DNA of 64,000 nucleotides, from assembly GCF_022788715.1 (NCBI RefSeq), contig NZ_CP085167.1, forward strand, positions 989,001 through 1,053,000, in the 5' to 3' direction. Position 1 is the stretch's first letter. Every line of letters starts with the position of its first letter. The position numbers were made by a program, and so were the translations under genes. Positions 27,257 to 37,792 of the stretch are shown here, one piece after another. The DNA is from Sulfitobacter sp. DSM 110093. GTDB taxonomy: Bacteria > Pseudomonadota > Alphaproteobacteria > Rhodobacterales > Rhodobacteraceae. The notes under the pieces were generated by a model, which worked only from the letters and a program-made list of their open reading frames with translations, was not told where the DNA came from and ran no database searches.

Positions 27257-27404
27257 CGCGATCCCTCCTGCACCCAGCTTTGCCATTAAGCGCCGCAAAC
27301 GCAAGGAATTCATGACCAAAACGAGGCAACAAAGCCCCGCAACCCTATGACAGAGCGCAAAAACCGGACTTTCCCTTTGCAGCGGCCCGGCGTAAGGCTT
27401 GCCC

Positions 27405-28760
27405 ATGACCAAAGTAATGACCAACCGCAATCACGTCCGGGCGATCCTGACGCTTGGCCTGCCGCTGATCGGCGGACATCTGGCACAGATGGCCATCGGG
27501 GTGACCGATACGGTCATGCTGGGCTGGTATTCGGTCGAGGCGCTGGCGGCGGTGGTGCTGGGCAGTACCTATTTCTTTGTGCTTTTCATTTTCGGTTCGG
27601 GCTTTGCCATGGCGGTGATGCCGCTGGTGGCCGCCTATGACGCCGAGGATGATGAGATTGGCCTGCGCCGCGCCACGCGCATGGGGCTGTGGCTGTCGGT
27701 GGGTTTTGCGATGATCGCGCTGCCCGCGATGATCTGGTCACCTGCGGTGCTGGACCTACTGGGGCAGGGGCCCAACCTTGCCGACACGGCGGGTGATTAC
27801 CTCAAAGTCGCGGGCTGGGGGATTGTGCCCGCGCTGCTGGTGATGGTGCTGAAATCCTACCTTGCTGCCTTAGAGCGGACGCAGGTCGTGCTGTGGATCA
27901 CCCTGCTGGCTGCCGTGATCAATGCGATGGCGAACTACGCGCTGATCTTTGGCAATTGGGGCGCGCCGGAGCTTGGCGTGATGGGCGCGGCGGTGGCCTC
28001 GGTCACGACGCAATGCGTCTCGCTTATCGGAGTGGTGATCTATGTGCTGATCGCCCTGCCGCAGCACAGTCTGTTCGTGCGGCTGTGGCGGGTCGATACC
28101 CAGATGCTGGTGCGGGTCTTTACGCTGGGGTTGCCGATTGGTCTGACGACGCTGAGCGAAGTCGGCCTGTTTGCGGCCTCTTCGTTAATGATGGGCTGGC
28201 TGGGGACCATCCCGCTGGCGGCGCATGGGATTGCGATCCAGCTCGCCTCTCTGACCTTCATGGTGCATCTGGGGCTGAGCAATGTCGCTACGATCCGTGC
28301 GGGCAATGCCTATGGCCGCCGCGACGTGCCGCATATGAAGCGCGGCGCGGTGATTGTCACGGTCCTGTCGCTGGTCTTTGCCCTGATCACCATGGTCGGT
28401 TTCGTGGGCTGGCCCGAGCCGCTGATCTCGGTTTTCATGCAGGAGGATGAGCCTGCGCGGGTCGAAATCCTTGCCATTGGCACCGGCCTTCTGGTCATGG
28501 CCGCGCTGTTTCAACTGGTCGACGGGGCGCAGGTCGTGGCGCTTGGCCTGCTGCGCGGGGTGCAGGATACCAAGATACCGATGGTCATGGCCGCGATCAG
28601 CTATTGGGTGGTCGGGATGCCCTGCTCCTATTTCCTTGGCTTCACGCTGGGGTTCGGAGCGATGGGCATTTGGGCCGGTCTGGTGGCGGGGCTGGGCGTC
28701 GCGGGGCTGCTGCTCAACGCGCGGTTCTGGGGCGTCACGGTCAAGTCACTGGCCGCGTAA
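27405..28760 (+). CDS. MATE-family multidrug efflux transporter (NorM-like)
   Basis: Encodes 451 residues with about twelve membrane segments in two pseudo-repeats. The first begins LTLGLPLIGGHLAQMAIGVTDT, the second FTLGLPIGLTTLSEVGLF, and each carries the MATE pattern with GxxD and a polar first helix. Such pumps expel drugs or metabolites in exchange for Na+ or H+ across the inner membrane. The ATG at 27405 is preferred; a TTG lies two codons earlier. It is convergent with the next gene, with only three bases between the two stops. Confidence 0.94.
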   Translation: MTKVMTNRNHVRAILTLGLPLIGGHLAQMAIGVTDTVMLGWYSVEALAAVVLGSTYFFVLFIFGSGFAMAVMPLVAAYDAEDDEIGLRRATRMGLWLSVGFAMIALPAMIWSPAVLDLLGQGPNLADTAGDYLKVAGWGIVPALLVMVLKSYLAALERTQVVLWITLLAAVINAMANYALIFGNWGAPELGVMGAAVASVTTQCVSLIGVVIYVLIALPQHSLFVRLWRVDTQMLVRVFTLGLPIGLTTLSEVGLFAASSLMMGWLGTIPLAAHGIAIQLASLTFMVHLGLSNVATIRAGNAYGRRDVPHMKRGAVIVTVLSLVFALITMVGFVGWPEPLISVFMQEDEPARVEILAIGTGLLVMAALFQLVDGAQVVALGLLRGVQDTKIPMVMAAISYWVVGMPCSYFLGFTLGFGAMGIWAGLVAGLGVAGLLLNARFWGVTVKSLAA

Positions 28761-28763
28761 CCC

Positions 28764-29165
28764 TCAGCCCCGGTCCATCCGATCCGCTTTTTTGCGCACT
28801 AAGGTGCTGCGCAGATCATGCATTGCCAACAACAAGTCATCCGTCACCGCATCCAACTCGGCATCCGTGGCGCGCGATTGTGCCCATTGGGTGGTGAGGT
28901 TCAGATGATCCACCGCGCGGCGGATGTCGTCAATCTCCCGCGCGGCAAGGGTTTCGCGGCGCGCCTTTGTCCAGCGGGCGATCTCGGACTTATCGGCATC
29001 GGTTAGACGGTGCTGCCCGTGAGGCTTTACCTCACCGTTGCGGATGTTGACGACGGCGATCTGCTCCATCTCGATCCGGCGCTGGCGGTTTGCGGCATCC
29101 AGCCGAAACACCGCCGCGCCATTCTCGCGGATCCTGAAATAATAGTCGGGAAGATCGCCTGCCAT
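28764..29165 (-). CDS. Conserved hypothetical protein behind the aminotransferase
   Basis: Encodes 133 mostly hydrophilic residues, no signal peptide. The first half is strand-like (DYYFRIRENGAAVFRLDA, EMEQIAVVNIRNGEVKPHG), and the second half is helical and charged (DKSEIARWTKARRETLAAREIDDIRRAVDHLN). I do not recognise a family. It starts nine bases after the aspartate aminotransferase stop and is probably in the same operon. Confidence 0.75.
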   Translation of the reverse strand: MAGDLPDYYFRIRENGAAVFRLDAANRQRRIEMEQIAVVNIRNGEVKPHGQHRLTDADKSEIARWTKARRETLAAREIDDIRRAVDHLNLTTQWAQSRATDAELDAVTDDLLLAMHDLRSTLVRKKADRMDRG

Positions 29166-29174
29166 GGTTCGCCT

Positions 29175-30856
<1,682 letters not shown>

Positions 30857-30864
<8 letters not shown>

Positions 30865-31123
30865 AGTCCATGAACACCGGTTAAAACGCCTGCAAATGCG
30901 CTCTATGCGCCGAGGCATCAAAGAGATGGACCTGATCCTATCGGCCTATGCTGAGGCGCGGTTGCCGCAGATGGATGATGCGGGGCTCACGCTGTATGAT
31001 CAGATGCTCAATGAGAACGACCACGACCTCTATCTTTGGGTCAGCGGGCAGGACGAAGCGCCCGCCGAATACACGGCACTGGTCACGGATATTCGCGGAC
31101 AATTGGCGGATGCGCGCGGTTAA
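30857..31123 (+). CDS. sdhE: FAD assembly factor SdhE
   Basis: Encodes 88 residues of the SdhE/YgfY (Sdh5) family, which promotes covalent FAD attachment to succinate dehydrogenase. The diagnostic RGxxE motif is Arg19-Gly20-Ile-Lys-Glu23 within RSMRRGIKEMDLILSAY, and the C-terminal part (LNENDHDLYLWVSGQ) also matches. Its ATG lies inside the end of the XRE gene. No sdh genes are in this window. Confidence 0.94.
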
Positions 31124-31207
31124 TCGCGGAAATTCTTACGGGTTTAACGAATTATTCTGATTTTTTAGCGAGTTTCCAATTCAAACAAATTGAACCGGAG
31201 ATTTCGC

Positions 31208-31708
31208 ATGAGCATTCACGATCCCGCAACACAGCCTTTGGCTGTGAAAGGTTTCATGGTCGGCTACCTTGAGTCCCTGTCTTTGGTTGAGCGGCTGCAT
31301 CGCTTGCTGTTGGACGTCATCAAGGATGAGTTTGAGCGCGTTGGCGTGTTGGAAATCAACGCGGTTCAGGCGCTGCTGCTGTTCAACATCGGTGATAATG
31401 AGGTCACGGCGGGCGAGTTAAAAAGCCGTGGATATTACCAAGGCAGCAACGTTAGCTATAACCTCAAGAAACTGGTCGAGATGGGCTATATGCACCATCA
31501 GCGTTGTGAGATTGACCGCCGTTCGGTCCGTGTACGGCTGACAGAGAAGGGACGCTATATCCGCGATGTTGTTGCCGATCTCTTCTCACGTCATGCCGAC
31601 GGGATGGAGAACAAAGGTGTACTCGGTGATGCCGGGATTGAGGATATCACCCGATCTTTGAAACGGATGGAGCGGTATTGGACAGACCAAATCCGCTATA
31701 TTTACTGA
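31208..31708 (+). CDS. ldtR: MarR-family regulator, LdtR-like
   Basis: Encodes 166 residues with a winged-helix MarR fold: helix-turn-helix around ELKSRGYYQGSNVSYNLKKL and wing around HHQRCEIDRRSVRVRLTEKG. The long N-terminal helix with YLESLSLVERLHRLLLDVIK and the GYYQGSNVSYNLKKL segment resemble LdtR of Rhizobiales, a regulator of L,D-transpeptidase genes and cell-wall stress. The ATG at 31208 follows GGAGA; an in-frame start at 31190 is less likely. Its 3' end overlaps the convergent DUF1194 gene by seven bases. Confidence 0.85.
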   Translation: MSIHDPATQPLAVKGFMVGYLESLSLVERLHRLLLDVIKDEFERVGVLEINAVQALLLFNIGDNEVTAGELKSRGYYQGSNVSYNLKKLVEMGYMHHQRCEIDRRSVRVRLTEKGRYIRDVVADLFSRHADGMENKGVLGDAGIEDITRSLKRMERYWTDQIRYIY

Positions 31709-32442
31709 TCCGTGCGGGTAGGGTGGGCAAGTTGCGATAGAACGGTCCCGTCCAATTCACGCAGCAGTTTTTCGGCCATGGCGCGACCGTAGTCTTCAAA
31801 CCCAAGTGCGGTTTGGACAAAGGCATTGGGGCCGAGCATCACCTCGGCCCGGTAGTAGGACGCCAGCGTGCCAATCGCGGCCTGTTGGCTGTCGTCAGCG
31901 GCCGGGTCATCAACGCCGATTACCAACCCGTTGATGGTCAACCCGGGAGGGTCCGCTGCCAAACCGACGCGCAGGTCGCGGGGGCGGGGGCCGAAGTTCG
32001 AGATCCCATCACCAGAAATGTCGAGCGTGTGTTTTTGGCAGTCAGGCCGCTCTGCCAGATACTGTGCACCAAGTTGCATGGCCGCGCCGAGGGCGGTACC
32101 GGGAGATGTCTGTCGCCGCTGGGTGCTGCGCAAGCGGGCGATGGTATCATCCAGCACATCGGCATCGCTCAGCGTTGTCCACGGCAGGATCACCGCCTGA
32201 TCCTCTAGGCCGCTCCATTCGTAAACCAGTAGATCAATGGTATGCCCTGGCAGCGTTAGCAGCGCCTGCCGCACGCGGGGATCATTAAGCGCATTGGCTA
32301 AACCACCCAGTTGCAGCCGATACTCGCGCGCATCAACCGAGCCGGAGACATCCAGCCCCAGGGCAAGCGCCTGCCGACAGGCGGCATCCGCCCATTGTGG
32401 GGGGCAAAGAGTAAGACAGAAAGCAAAGGCGGCGCGGATCAT
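31702..32442 (-). CDS. Secreted DUF1194 (von Willebrand A-like) protein, copy 2
   Basis: Encodes 246 residues: a signal peptide (MIRAAFAFCLTLCPPQWADA), then a vWA-like domain beginning LALGLDVSGSVDAREYRLQL, where D-x-S-x-S gives a MIDAS-type metal site. TSPGTALGAAMQLG and LDISGDGISNFGPRP supply the other MIDAS loops. It is a paralogue of the gene just upstream, and its start overlaps that stop by four bases. The family is common in Rhodobacterales; function is unknown. Confidence 0.88.
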   Translation of the reverse strand: MIRAAFAFCLTLCPPQWADAACRQALALGLDVSGSVDAREYRLQLGGLANALNDPRVRQALLTLPGHTIDLLVYEWSGLEDQAVILPWTTLSDADVLDDTIARLRSTQRRQTSPGTALGAAMQLGAQYLAERPDCQKHTLDISGDGISNFGPRPRDLRVGLAADPPGLTINGLVIGVDDPAADDSQQAAIGTLASYYRAEVMLGPNAFVQTALGFEDYGRAMAEKLLRELDGTVLSQLAHPTRTDQ

Positions 32443-33185
32443 CCTCGCGAGCCTTGCGTAGATGGCAGCCCACCCAAAGCAGGAGGTGATACCTCTCGGA
32501 TCAGTTTGACCCGCATGGCCCGCTCGAAATCTGCAAATCCTGAAGCGATGACCATGAACGCTCCCGGCCCATGTAGCACTTGAGATTGGTAGAAGGCGAT
32601 CAGACCTAACTCGCCTTCGAAATCAGCGGCGTTCACGACCAGCCCATTCACGGTGATCCCTGCAAAGGGCGCAGCGCGATAGGCGGTTTGGGGGTCAAAC
32701 CCTTCGTTGTTTTGCCCATCGCCTGCTAGGTCGATCACGTGGGCATCGCAGAAAGGCGCGGCGTCAAACAGCGTCGCCCCAAACCGCAGGGCATGGCCCA
32801 TCGCGGTGGGCTGCCCGCTTTCGCTGCGTTGACTCGTCTCAATGATATCTGCCGCAGCCATCAGCGCGGCGGGGCGGTCAATCAACGTCCAATCTAGCAC
32901 GATTGTCTGATGCGCCTCGCCTGACCATTCATAGGCTGCCAGCGCCACGGGCACATCACCGGCGAAAAAGGCCCGCGCGACCAAGGGTGCACGCAGCGCA
33001 GCGGCAAGCCCGCCGCGCTGCAAACGGTCCTCTTCTGGATCAACAGAAGAGGACACATCCAGTGCCAAAGCCAACGCAAGGCGGCAGGGCGCCGCCTGTG
33101 CGTCGGCCATTGGCGCAAGCATCAGCGCCAGCGCGGCACTGATGCAAAACCTTACCAATGGCCGATGTTTTCCATGCTGGCCCAA
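32439..33185 (-). CDS. Secreted DUF1194 (von Willebrand A-like) protein, copy 1
   Basis: Encodes up to 248 residues. After a signal peptide (FCISAALALMLAPMADAQA) comes a vWA-like domain with LALALDVSSSVDPEEDRLQR, QPTAMGHALRFG and IDLAGDGQNNEGFDP as MIDAS loops. It shares motif order and length with the following gene, so the two arose by tandem duplication. The start is uncertain: ATG 33185 lies 34 bases inside gloA, and TTG 33158 overlaps the gloA stop and gives a tighter signal peptide. Function unknown. Confidence 0.86.
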   Translation of the reverse strand: MGQHGKHRPLVRFCISAALALMLAPMADAQAAPCRLALALALDVSSSVDPEEDRLQRGGLAAALRAPLVARAFFAGDVPVALAAYEWSGEAHQTIVLDWTLIDRPAALMAAADIIETSQRSESGQPTAMGHALRFGATLFDAAPFCDAHVIDLAGDGQNNEGFDPQTAYRAAPFAGITVNGLVVNAADFEGELGLIAFYQSQVLHGPGAFMVIASGFADFERAMRVKLIREVSPPALGGLPSTQGSRG

Positions 33186-33586
33186 GGTTCCTGCACAGGT
33201 AGAGAATCGCCTTCTTGCAGCAGCTCAACCGAGATGTTGTCAGGTGAGCGAACAAAGGCCATTCGCCCTTCACGCGGGGGGCGGTTAATGGTCACGCCGT
33301 TGTCTTGCAGCATTTGGCAGGTTTCGTAGATATTCTCGACCGTATAGGCGAGGTGGCCGAAATGGCGGCTGTCGCTGGGCAATTCATCATCGCCGTCCCA
33401 GTTGTAGGTCAGTTCCACATCCGCATGACCATCGGCCTGATCCGGCGGGCAGAGGAAGACCAACGTGAAACGGCCACCCTCGTTGTCGATGCGGCGCCGC
33501 TCAACAAGGCCCAGAAGTTTGTAAAATGCGATGGAGGCGTCGAGATCCTTTACGCGCACCATAGTGTGCAGATATTTAATGGGCAT
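33152..33586 (-). CDS. gloA: Lactoylglutathione lyase (glyoxalase I)
   Basis: Encodes 144 residues. It isomerises the hemithioacetal of methylglyoxal and glutathione to S-lactoylglutathione. The two vicinal-oxygen-chelate halves each give a His/Glu metal pair: YLHTMVRVKDLDASIAFY and DVELTYNWD in the first, FGHLAYTVENIYETC and ISVELLQEGD in the second. The C-terminal tail QEPWASMENIGHW is common in alphaproteobacterial forms. It overlaps the start of the downstream DUF1194 gene. Confidence 0.95.
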   Translation of the reverse strand: MPIKYLHTMVRVKDLDASIAFYKLLGLVERRRIDNEGGRFTLVFLCPPDQADGHADVELTYNWDGDDELPSDSRHFGHLAYTVENIYETCQMLQDNGVTINRPPREGRMAFVRSPDNISVELLQEGDSLPVQEPWASMENIGHW

Positions 33587-33613
33587 CGGTGTTCCTTTGG
33601 TCTGTTGGGACGG

Positions 33614-34957
33614 TCAGAATAGGGATTGAAACCCCATATTCAGACCGAAATTCTCTGTCTCAAAGCGGGTGACATTGGAATTTGTCTTCCGCGCTTCAAG
33701 GGTAAGTTTAGGAGCAAAACCGTAGGTGTCAAAGTCGGTGAACACCAAGGAGGTCGAAACCACCGCGCCCAGATCGGCGCGCGGGTCGGGGCCATAAAGC
33801 GGATCGTCATATTGTTTGGCTTGCGTGCTTAAAGCGATCTGCGCGGTGGCCCCCAGTACGGGTTTGGAAAATGTATACTGCACGCCCAGTGACAGGGCGG
33901 TGTGTGTCAGCGCTGCGCTGTCGGTGTCAGTGCGCCCAATTTGGGCATTCCACGACAGCCGTCCGCCACTTTTGGTCGGGCGGGCCCAATAGCTGCCCAG
34001 CGTCGCCGTCACGCCCGAACGTAGATCACTATCTTTGCGGTGCGAATAACCAAGTTCCGCGTTCCACGAAAAAAGGCGTTGCTGGGGCCGGAGATAGGTT
34101 TGCCGCCAGTCGAGTTTGACCTCATCGGCCAGCGGGTCATTGGCTGACCACAGCCTGCCGAAGCTCAGAGACAGGGTCTGGCGCGGTGCCTCTGGACCGG
34201 TGGTGAAATCGCGCCCGATCTGTGCCTGCACCCGGCGAAAGGCGAAATCAGAGGCGCTGACCCCGGTGGGCACATCGTCATCGGTAAAGACGGTGTGGCT
34301 CTCGGTCCAATTCAGGGCAACGAAATTCCGCTCAGTCTGCGTGGTGCCAAAGTTATAGCGCAGCGCCGTGTCTTGGCGCAGTACGAAGCCCGAGATTGGC
34401 ACGGCGGCGGGGTTGGTAAAAATCAGCCCGCCCAACACAAACGTATTATCGCTGGGGGCACCATTGACGTTGTCGCTGGGGTCAATGCTGAAGGACAGGT
34501 TCACCGACCATGGGTTCGTCGTGCTGACATAGCGGTAATCGCGAATGGCGCGGGCGCGGGTGCGGGCATCGAGGGCCACATGCGCCGCCCGGCGTAGCCA
34601 GAATTGGGCCCGTGTTTTGGCCCCGTCTGATGATAACGCCTGCGCCATGGCCATCGCAGCGCCATATCGCTCAACCGGTCGGTCGGCCGCCTGCCAGCCT
34701 TGCCGCGCGGCCTGTCGGGCGCGGGTGTTGTCGCCCAATCTACGCCGGGCATGCGCGTTAAGAATTAGGCTGGTGCTGTCTTTGGGGTCGCGGAGCACCA
34801 GCACATCGGTGATCTGGGCTGCGGCCTGTGCATGGCCGCGCGACAGCAATTGCGCGGCGGTCAGCCGCGCTGCTTCAGGCTCTAGCGTGGATTGCGCTGC
34901 GCCATTGCCCCCGACGGTCAGGCTCATCGCAGCGGCGAGGGCCAGCTTTCGCATCAT
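33614..34957 (-). CDS. Slam-like outer-membrane protein (surface lipoprotein assembly modifier)
   Basis: Encodes 447 residues. A signal peptide (MRKLALAAAMSLTVGGNGAA) precedes an N-terminal helical part with TPR-like repeats (AAQLLSRGHAQAAAQITDVL, DSTSLILNAHARRRLGDNTR) to about residue 135. A strand-rich C-terminal barrel follows, ending in Phe (NFGLNMGFQSLF), as outer-membrane barrels do. This architecture matches Slam proteins, which deliver lipoproteins to the cell surface. The ATG overlaps the stop of the lipoprotein gene directly upstream, its likely client. The C-terminal FAPKLTLEARKTNSNV segment is Slam-like. Confidence 0.8.
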   Translation of the reverse strand: MMRKLALAAAMSLTVGGNGAAQSTLEPEAARLTAAQLLSRGHAQAAAQITDVLVLRDPKDSTSLILNAHARRRLGDNTRARQAARQGWQAADRPVERYGAAMAMAQALSSDGAKTRAQFWLRRAAHVALDARTRARAIRDYRYVSTTNPWSVNLSFSIDPSDNVNGAPSDNTFVLGGLIFTNPAAVPISGFVLRQDTALRYNFGTTQTERNFVALNWTESHTVFTDDDVPTGVSASDFAFRRVQAQIGRDFTTGPEAPRQTLSLSFGRLWSANDPLADEVKLDWRQTYLRPQQRLFSWNAELGYSHRKDSDLRSGVTATLGSYWARPTKSGGRLSWNAQIGRTDTDSAALTHTALSLGVQYTFSKPVLGATAQIALSTQAKQYDDPLYGPDPRADLGAVVSTSLVFTDFDTYGFAPKLTLEARKTNSNVTRFETENFGLNMGFQSLF

Positions 34958-35808
34958 TGTGTGGCGATGAAACCGCCGACTTCACGCACTTCGGAGCCTT
35001 CGACAAAGACGATGCCCGCGATCTCGCTTCCGCCCGGTCCAGCAAAGACACCCTGCCAATTGCCGCCAGCGCCTGTCGCTTCGCCAGTGCCATCGAATTC
35101 GGTAGCGGTGGAGGTGGCGATGCTGCTGTTCTCAAAATCGATTGTCGTATCGGTAAGAGAGATATACCCGTCCAATGCGCCGACCGACTGACCATTGGTA
35201 TTATAGACTTGGCGGTTAGAGATCGACCCGCCCGCTGCGCCACCTACATCAAAGTCGTCGAAATCGACGCGCAAATTGGCGTCTCCGGTTACAAAGGTCA
35301 CACCATTGTTAACGCCATCTCGCGTCGTGCGCACGGCTGCATATTCGCCATTGTAGGAGTAGATGCCGGACGAAGGAAGGTTTGGCTGATTGCCAAGCCG
35401 CTGGGCACCAGCACCGCCGTAGCCGAAATTCACATAGCTGTTGGTCCCGGCCGCGGCGACTTGTGATTGACCCGAATCCGAACGACGGAAGACCGCGAAA
35501 TACTCAACCTCATTTGTGCCGGATGTTGGTACGCTTTCATAAGCGTCGAAAGAGTTGGAAAACTTTTCGGACTGGATACGCTCGTAAACGTTGTCAGGAT
35601 CATCAAACGGGATGTTGTTGAGCGTCAGCGTGTCACTGTCAGGGTCGTAGGTGATGTTGTTCAGAGTCATCAGCTCGTTCTGATCCGTGAAATAGACGCT
35701 GTCGCTGCCTGTGCTCGTATCATCGTCGTCGTCGTCGCCGAAAGGTGCTGTGCCACCGCAGGCCGAAACCCCCAAGCCGAGCGCAAGGCCCATCCAAATC
35801 CGTGTCAT
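34954..35808 (-). CDS. TbpB-like surface lipoprotein, likely Slam client
   Basis: Encodes 284 residues. A lipobox V-S-A-C places the lipid at Cys17; a linker with six consecutive Asp follows. The C-terminal third is rich in Gly and short strands and ends GGNWQGVFAGPGGSEIAGIV then FVEGSEVREVGGFIATQ, the pattern of the eight-stranded barrel of transferrin-binding-protein-B-like and factor-H-binding-like lipoproteins. Its stop overlaps the start of the Slam-like gene, so both are made together. The ligand is unknown. The start at 35808 is chosen because it gives a proper lipoprotein signal; the frame stays open further upstream. Confidence 0.8.
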   Translation of the reverse strand: MTRIWMGLALGLGVSACGGTAPFGDDDDDDTSTGSDSVYFTDQNELMTLNNITYDPDSDTLTLNNIPFDDPDNVYERIQSEKFSNSFDAYESVPTSGTNEVEYFAVFRRSDSGQSQVAAAGTNSYVNFGYGGAGAQRLGNQPNLPSSGIYSYNGEYAAVRTTRDGVNNGVTFVTGDANLRVDFDDFDVGGAAGGSISNRQVYNTNGQSVGALDGYISLTDTTIDFENSSIATSTATEFDGTGEATGAGGNWQGVFAGPGGSEIAGIVFVEGSEVREVGGFIATQ

Positions 35809-36004
35809 ACTGCTCTGCCTCGATATTTTTATGTCTGCTAGTTTTGGCGGACTGTCCCAAAGCGGCGCCCGTTCTGTCGATGTGCTTGGGCCCTGCGGGG
35901 AAACTCGGTGCGGAAGTGCAGCCCAAAAGCAATACCACGCTGCTTGAGGATAGGCACGCGGGAGGCTATGCAGAAGCAAATGCCACGATGACGAGGGTTG
36001 CCGC

Positions 36005-36838
36005 GTGAAACAGTACCATGATGCGCTGCGCGAAGTGCTGGAACAGGGGGTGACCTCGACCGACCGAACCGGAACGGGGACGATCTCTCATTTCGGGATG
36101 CAGCAACGTTATCGGATGGCTGATGGTTTTCCGCTGGTCACAACCAAGAAACTGCATCTTAAATCCATCGTGCATGAGCTTTTGTGGTTCCTCGCAGGGG
36201 ATACCAATATCGCCTACCTCAAGGAAAACGGTGTCTCCATTTGGAACGAATGGGCGAATGAAGACGGTGACCTCGGCCCGGTCTATGGCCATCAATGGCG
36301 CCGCTTTCCGACGGTGGGGGACGCGATACCGCAACCCGACGGTACGGTGCTGCACCGCGCGGGCCAAGTTGATCAGATCGCAAAGTTGGTAGAGGCGATC
36401 CGCGCCACCCCCGACAGCCGCCGCCTCATTGTTTCAGCGTGGAACCCCGGTGAGGTTGACCAGATGGCGCTGCCGCCTTGCCATACGCTGTGGCAAGTGC
36501 GCATTGCGGGCGGCAAGCTGCATCTTCAACTCTATCAACGCTCGGCAGATATGTTTCTGGGGGTGCCATTTAACATCGCCTCTTACGCGCTGCTTTTGGA
36601 AATGTTGGCCCATGTCACTGGTTACGAACCCGGCGATTTCGTGCATTCCATGGGCGACGCGCATATCTATTCCAACCATGTAGAACAGGTGCAGACCCAG
36701 CTTGCGCGGGCTCCAAAACCGCTGCCAAAACTGCGGATTGGCCGCAAGGTTAGTTCGATCTTTGATTTCCGCTATGAGGATTTCACCTTCGAGGGCTATG
36801 ACCCCGATCCAGCGATCAAAGCACCGGTGGCCGTCTGA
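36005..36838 (+). CDS. thyA: Thymidylate synthase
   Basis: Encodes 277 residues. It methylates dUMP to dTMP with methylene-tetrahydrofolate. The nucleophile is Cys159 in [39 protein letters not shown] and the dUMP-binding [11 protein letters not shown] are also present. It begins with GTG, with GAGGG about ten bases upstream. Its stop shares a base with the folA start, so dTMP synthesis and regeneration of tetrahydrofolate are coupled. Upstream, 196 bp separate it from the divergent lipoprotein gene. Confidence 0.97.
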   Translation: MKQYHDALREVLEQGVTSTDRTGTGTISHFGMQQRYRMADGFPLVTTKKLHLKSIVHELLWFLAGDTNIAYLKENGVSIWNEWANEDGDLGPVYGHQWRRFPTVGDAIPQPDGTVLHRAGQVDQIAKLVEAIRATPDSRRLIVSAWNPGEVDQMALPPCHTLWQVRIAGGKLHLQLYQRSADMFLGVPFNIASYALLLEMLAHVTGYEPGDFVHSMGDAHIYSNHVEQVQTQLARAPKPLPKLRIGRKVSSIFDFRYEDFTFEGYDPDPAIKAPVAV

Positions 36839-37317
36839 TGCTAAGTCTGATCGTCGCACGCGCCCGCAACGGAGCCATTGGCAAAGATGGAGATATCCCG
36901 TGGTCTCTGCCCGAAGATCTGAAGTTTTTCCAACGTGAGACCACGGGCGGCGCGATCATTATGGGGCGCCGTACATGGGAAAGCCTGCCATTTAAACCAC
37001 TGAAGAACCGCCTGAACTGCGTGGTTTCAAGCGCCGATATCGAAGGGGTGCATGTGGCGCGTGACCCGCATTCGGCCTTGGGCTACTGCGCGGCCGAGGG
37101 CTATCGCCGTGTTTATGGCATTGGCGGTGAGGGGATCTACCGCGCACTTCTGCCCTTGGCGGATCGGCTTTTGGTCACCGAACTGGATGTTGAAATTGAC
37201 AATGCAGATGCCTTCTTCCCCGATTTTGATCCAGAGGAATGGGTTGAACTTGGGAACCTGTGTTTGCGTGCCGATGGCCCGCGGGCCGTCGCACGGGAGT
37301 GGCTGCGCCGCTGCTGA
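36838..37317 (+). CDS. folA: Dihydrofolate reductase
   Basis: Encodes 159 residues. It reduces dihydrofolate with NADPH. The start LSLIVARARNGAIGKDGDIPWSLPEDL contains the Met20-loop equivalent and catalytic acid region; IIMGRRTWESLP is the NADPH-binding segment, and YGIGGEGIYRALLPLADRLL follows. The ATG overlaps the thyA stop (TGATG). Confidence 0.96.
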   Translation: MLSLIVARARNGAIGKDGDIPWSLPEDLKFFQRETTGGAIIMGRRTWESLPFKPLKNRLNCVVSSADIEGVHVARDPHSALGYCAAEGYRRVYGIGGEGIYRALLPLADRLLVTELDVEIDNADAFFPDFDPEEWVELGNLCLRADGPRAVAREWLRRC

Positions 37318-37484
37318 GAGTGGTATGAGCTTCGCGCCGGGTCGAGGCGGCGGGCGCATAGGTTAATGCCCACAATGCGCCTCCGGGCCAACCGATGTGC
37401 TTTGACAAAACACTGGACTTGATGAATCCGTCCCGGCAAGCTTTGCTATATTGAATTTAGGTAAAGCGAATTGCGAGGATTATC

Positions 37485-37778
37485 ATGCGTCTAACCCCAG
37501 CTATTGCAGCCGCAGTCGGGCTGTTTTTAACCGCTATGGTCGGTCAGGCTGCTGCCGAGCCTAAGATCTATGCCTATCCAAGCAGCGCTAATTACTGTCC
37601 GACTGGCTTGCAGCCCATCACCATTTCGGGTGTCATCTGCTGCGGTACCCCGAACCAACCCATGACATATGCCGAGGTCAAATCCCATCCTGTGGTTCGC
37701 CGCCACCGTGTGGCGACACCGCGCCGCTCGGCCCGCGTGCCTTGCCCAGAGGGGACAAAGGGCTGTTCGTATAATTGA
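37485..37778 (+). CDS. Small cysteine-containing secreted protein
   Basis: Encodes 97 residues. A signal peptide ends near A-A-A-E at residue 25. The mature part has five cysteines in the pattern C-x14-CC then C-x6-C (NYCPTGLQPI, GVICCGTPNQP, VPCPEGTKGCSYN) and a basic stretch between (VVRRHRVATPRRSARV). Disulfides in the periplasm are likely. No family recognised. It is monocistronic, followed closely by a terminator. A 167-bp gap separates it from folA. Confidence 0.75.
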   Translation: MRLTPAIAAAVGLFLTAMVGQAAAEPKIYAYPSSANYCPTGLQPITISGVICCGTPNQPMTYAEVKSHPVVRRHRVATPRRSARVPCPEGTKGCSYN

Positions 37779-37792
37779 CAGACTATGCAACA

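Noticed and set aside
30890..30901. CTGCAAATGCGC inside sdhE, similar to a PhaR box
   Set aside because: Second half-site is broken and it lies in coding sequence.
33629..34957. Slam-like gene as a simple TPR protein or porin
   Set aside because: The TPR-like part plus terminal-Phe barrel and coupling to a TbpB-like lipoprotein fit Slam better than either alternative.
35720..35938. Minus-strand frame starting VLLLGCTSAP that looks like a small lipoprotein
   Set aside because: GTG start without a good RBS, and its end is another frame of the Slam client's signal and Asp run (poly-Arg). Possible but unsupported.
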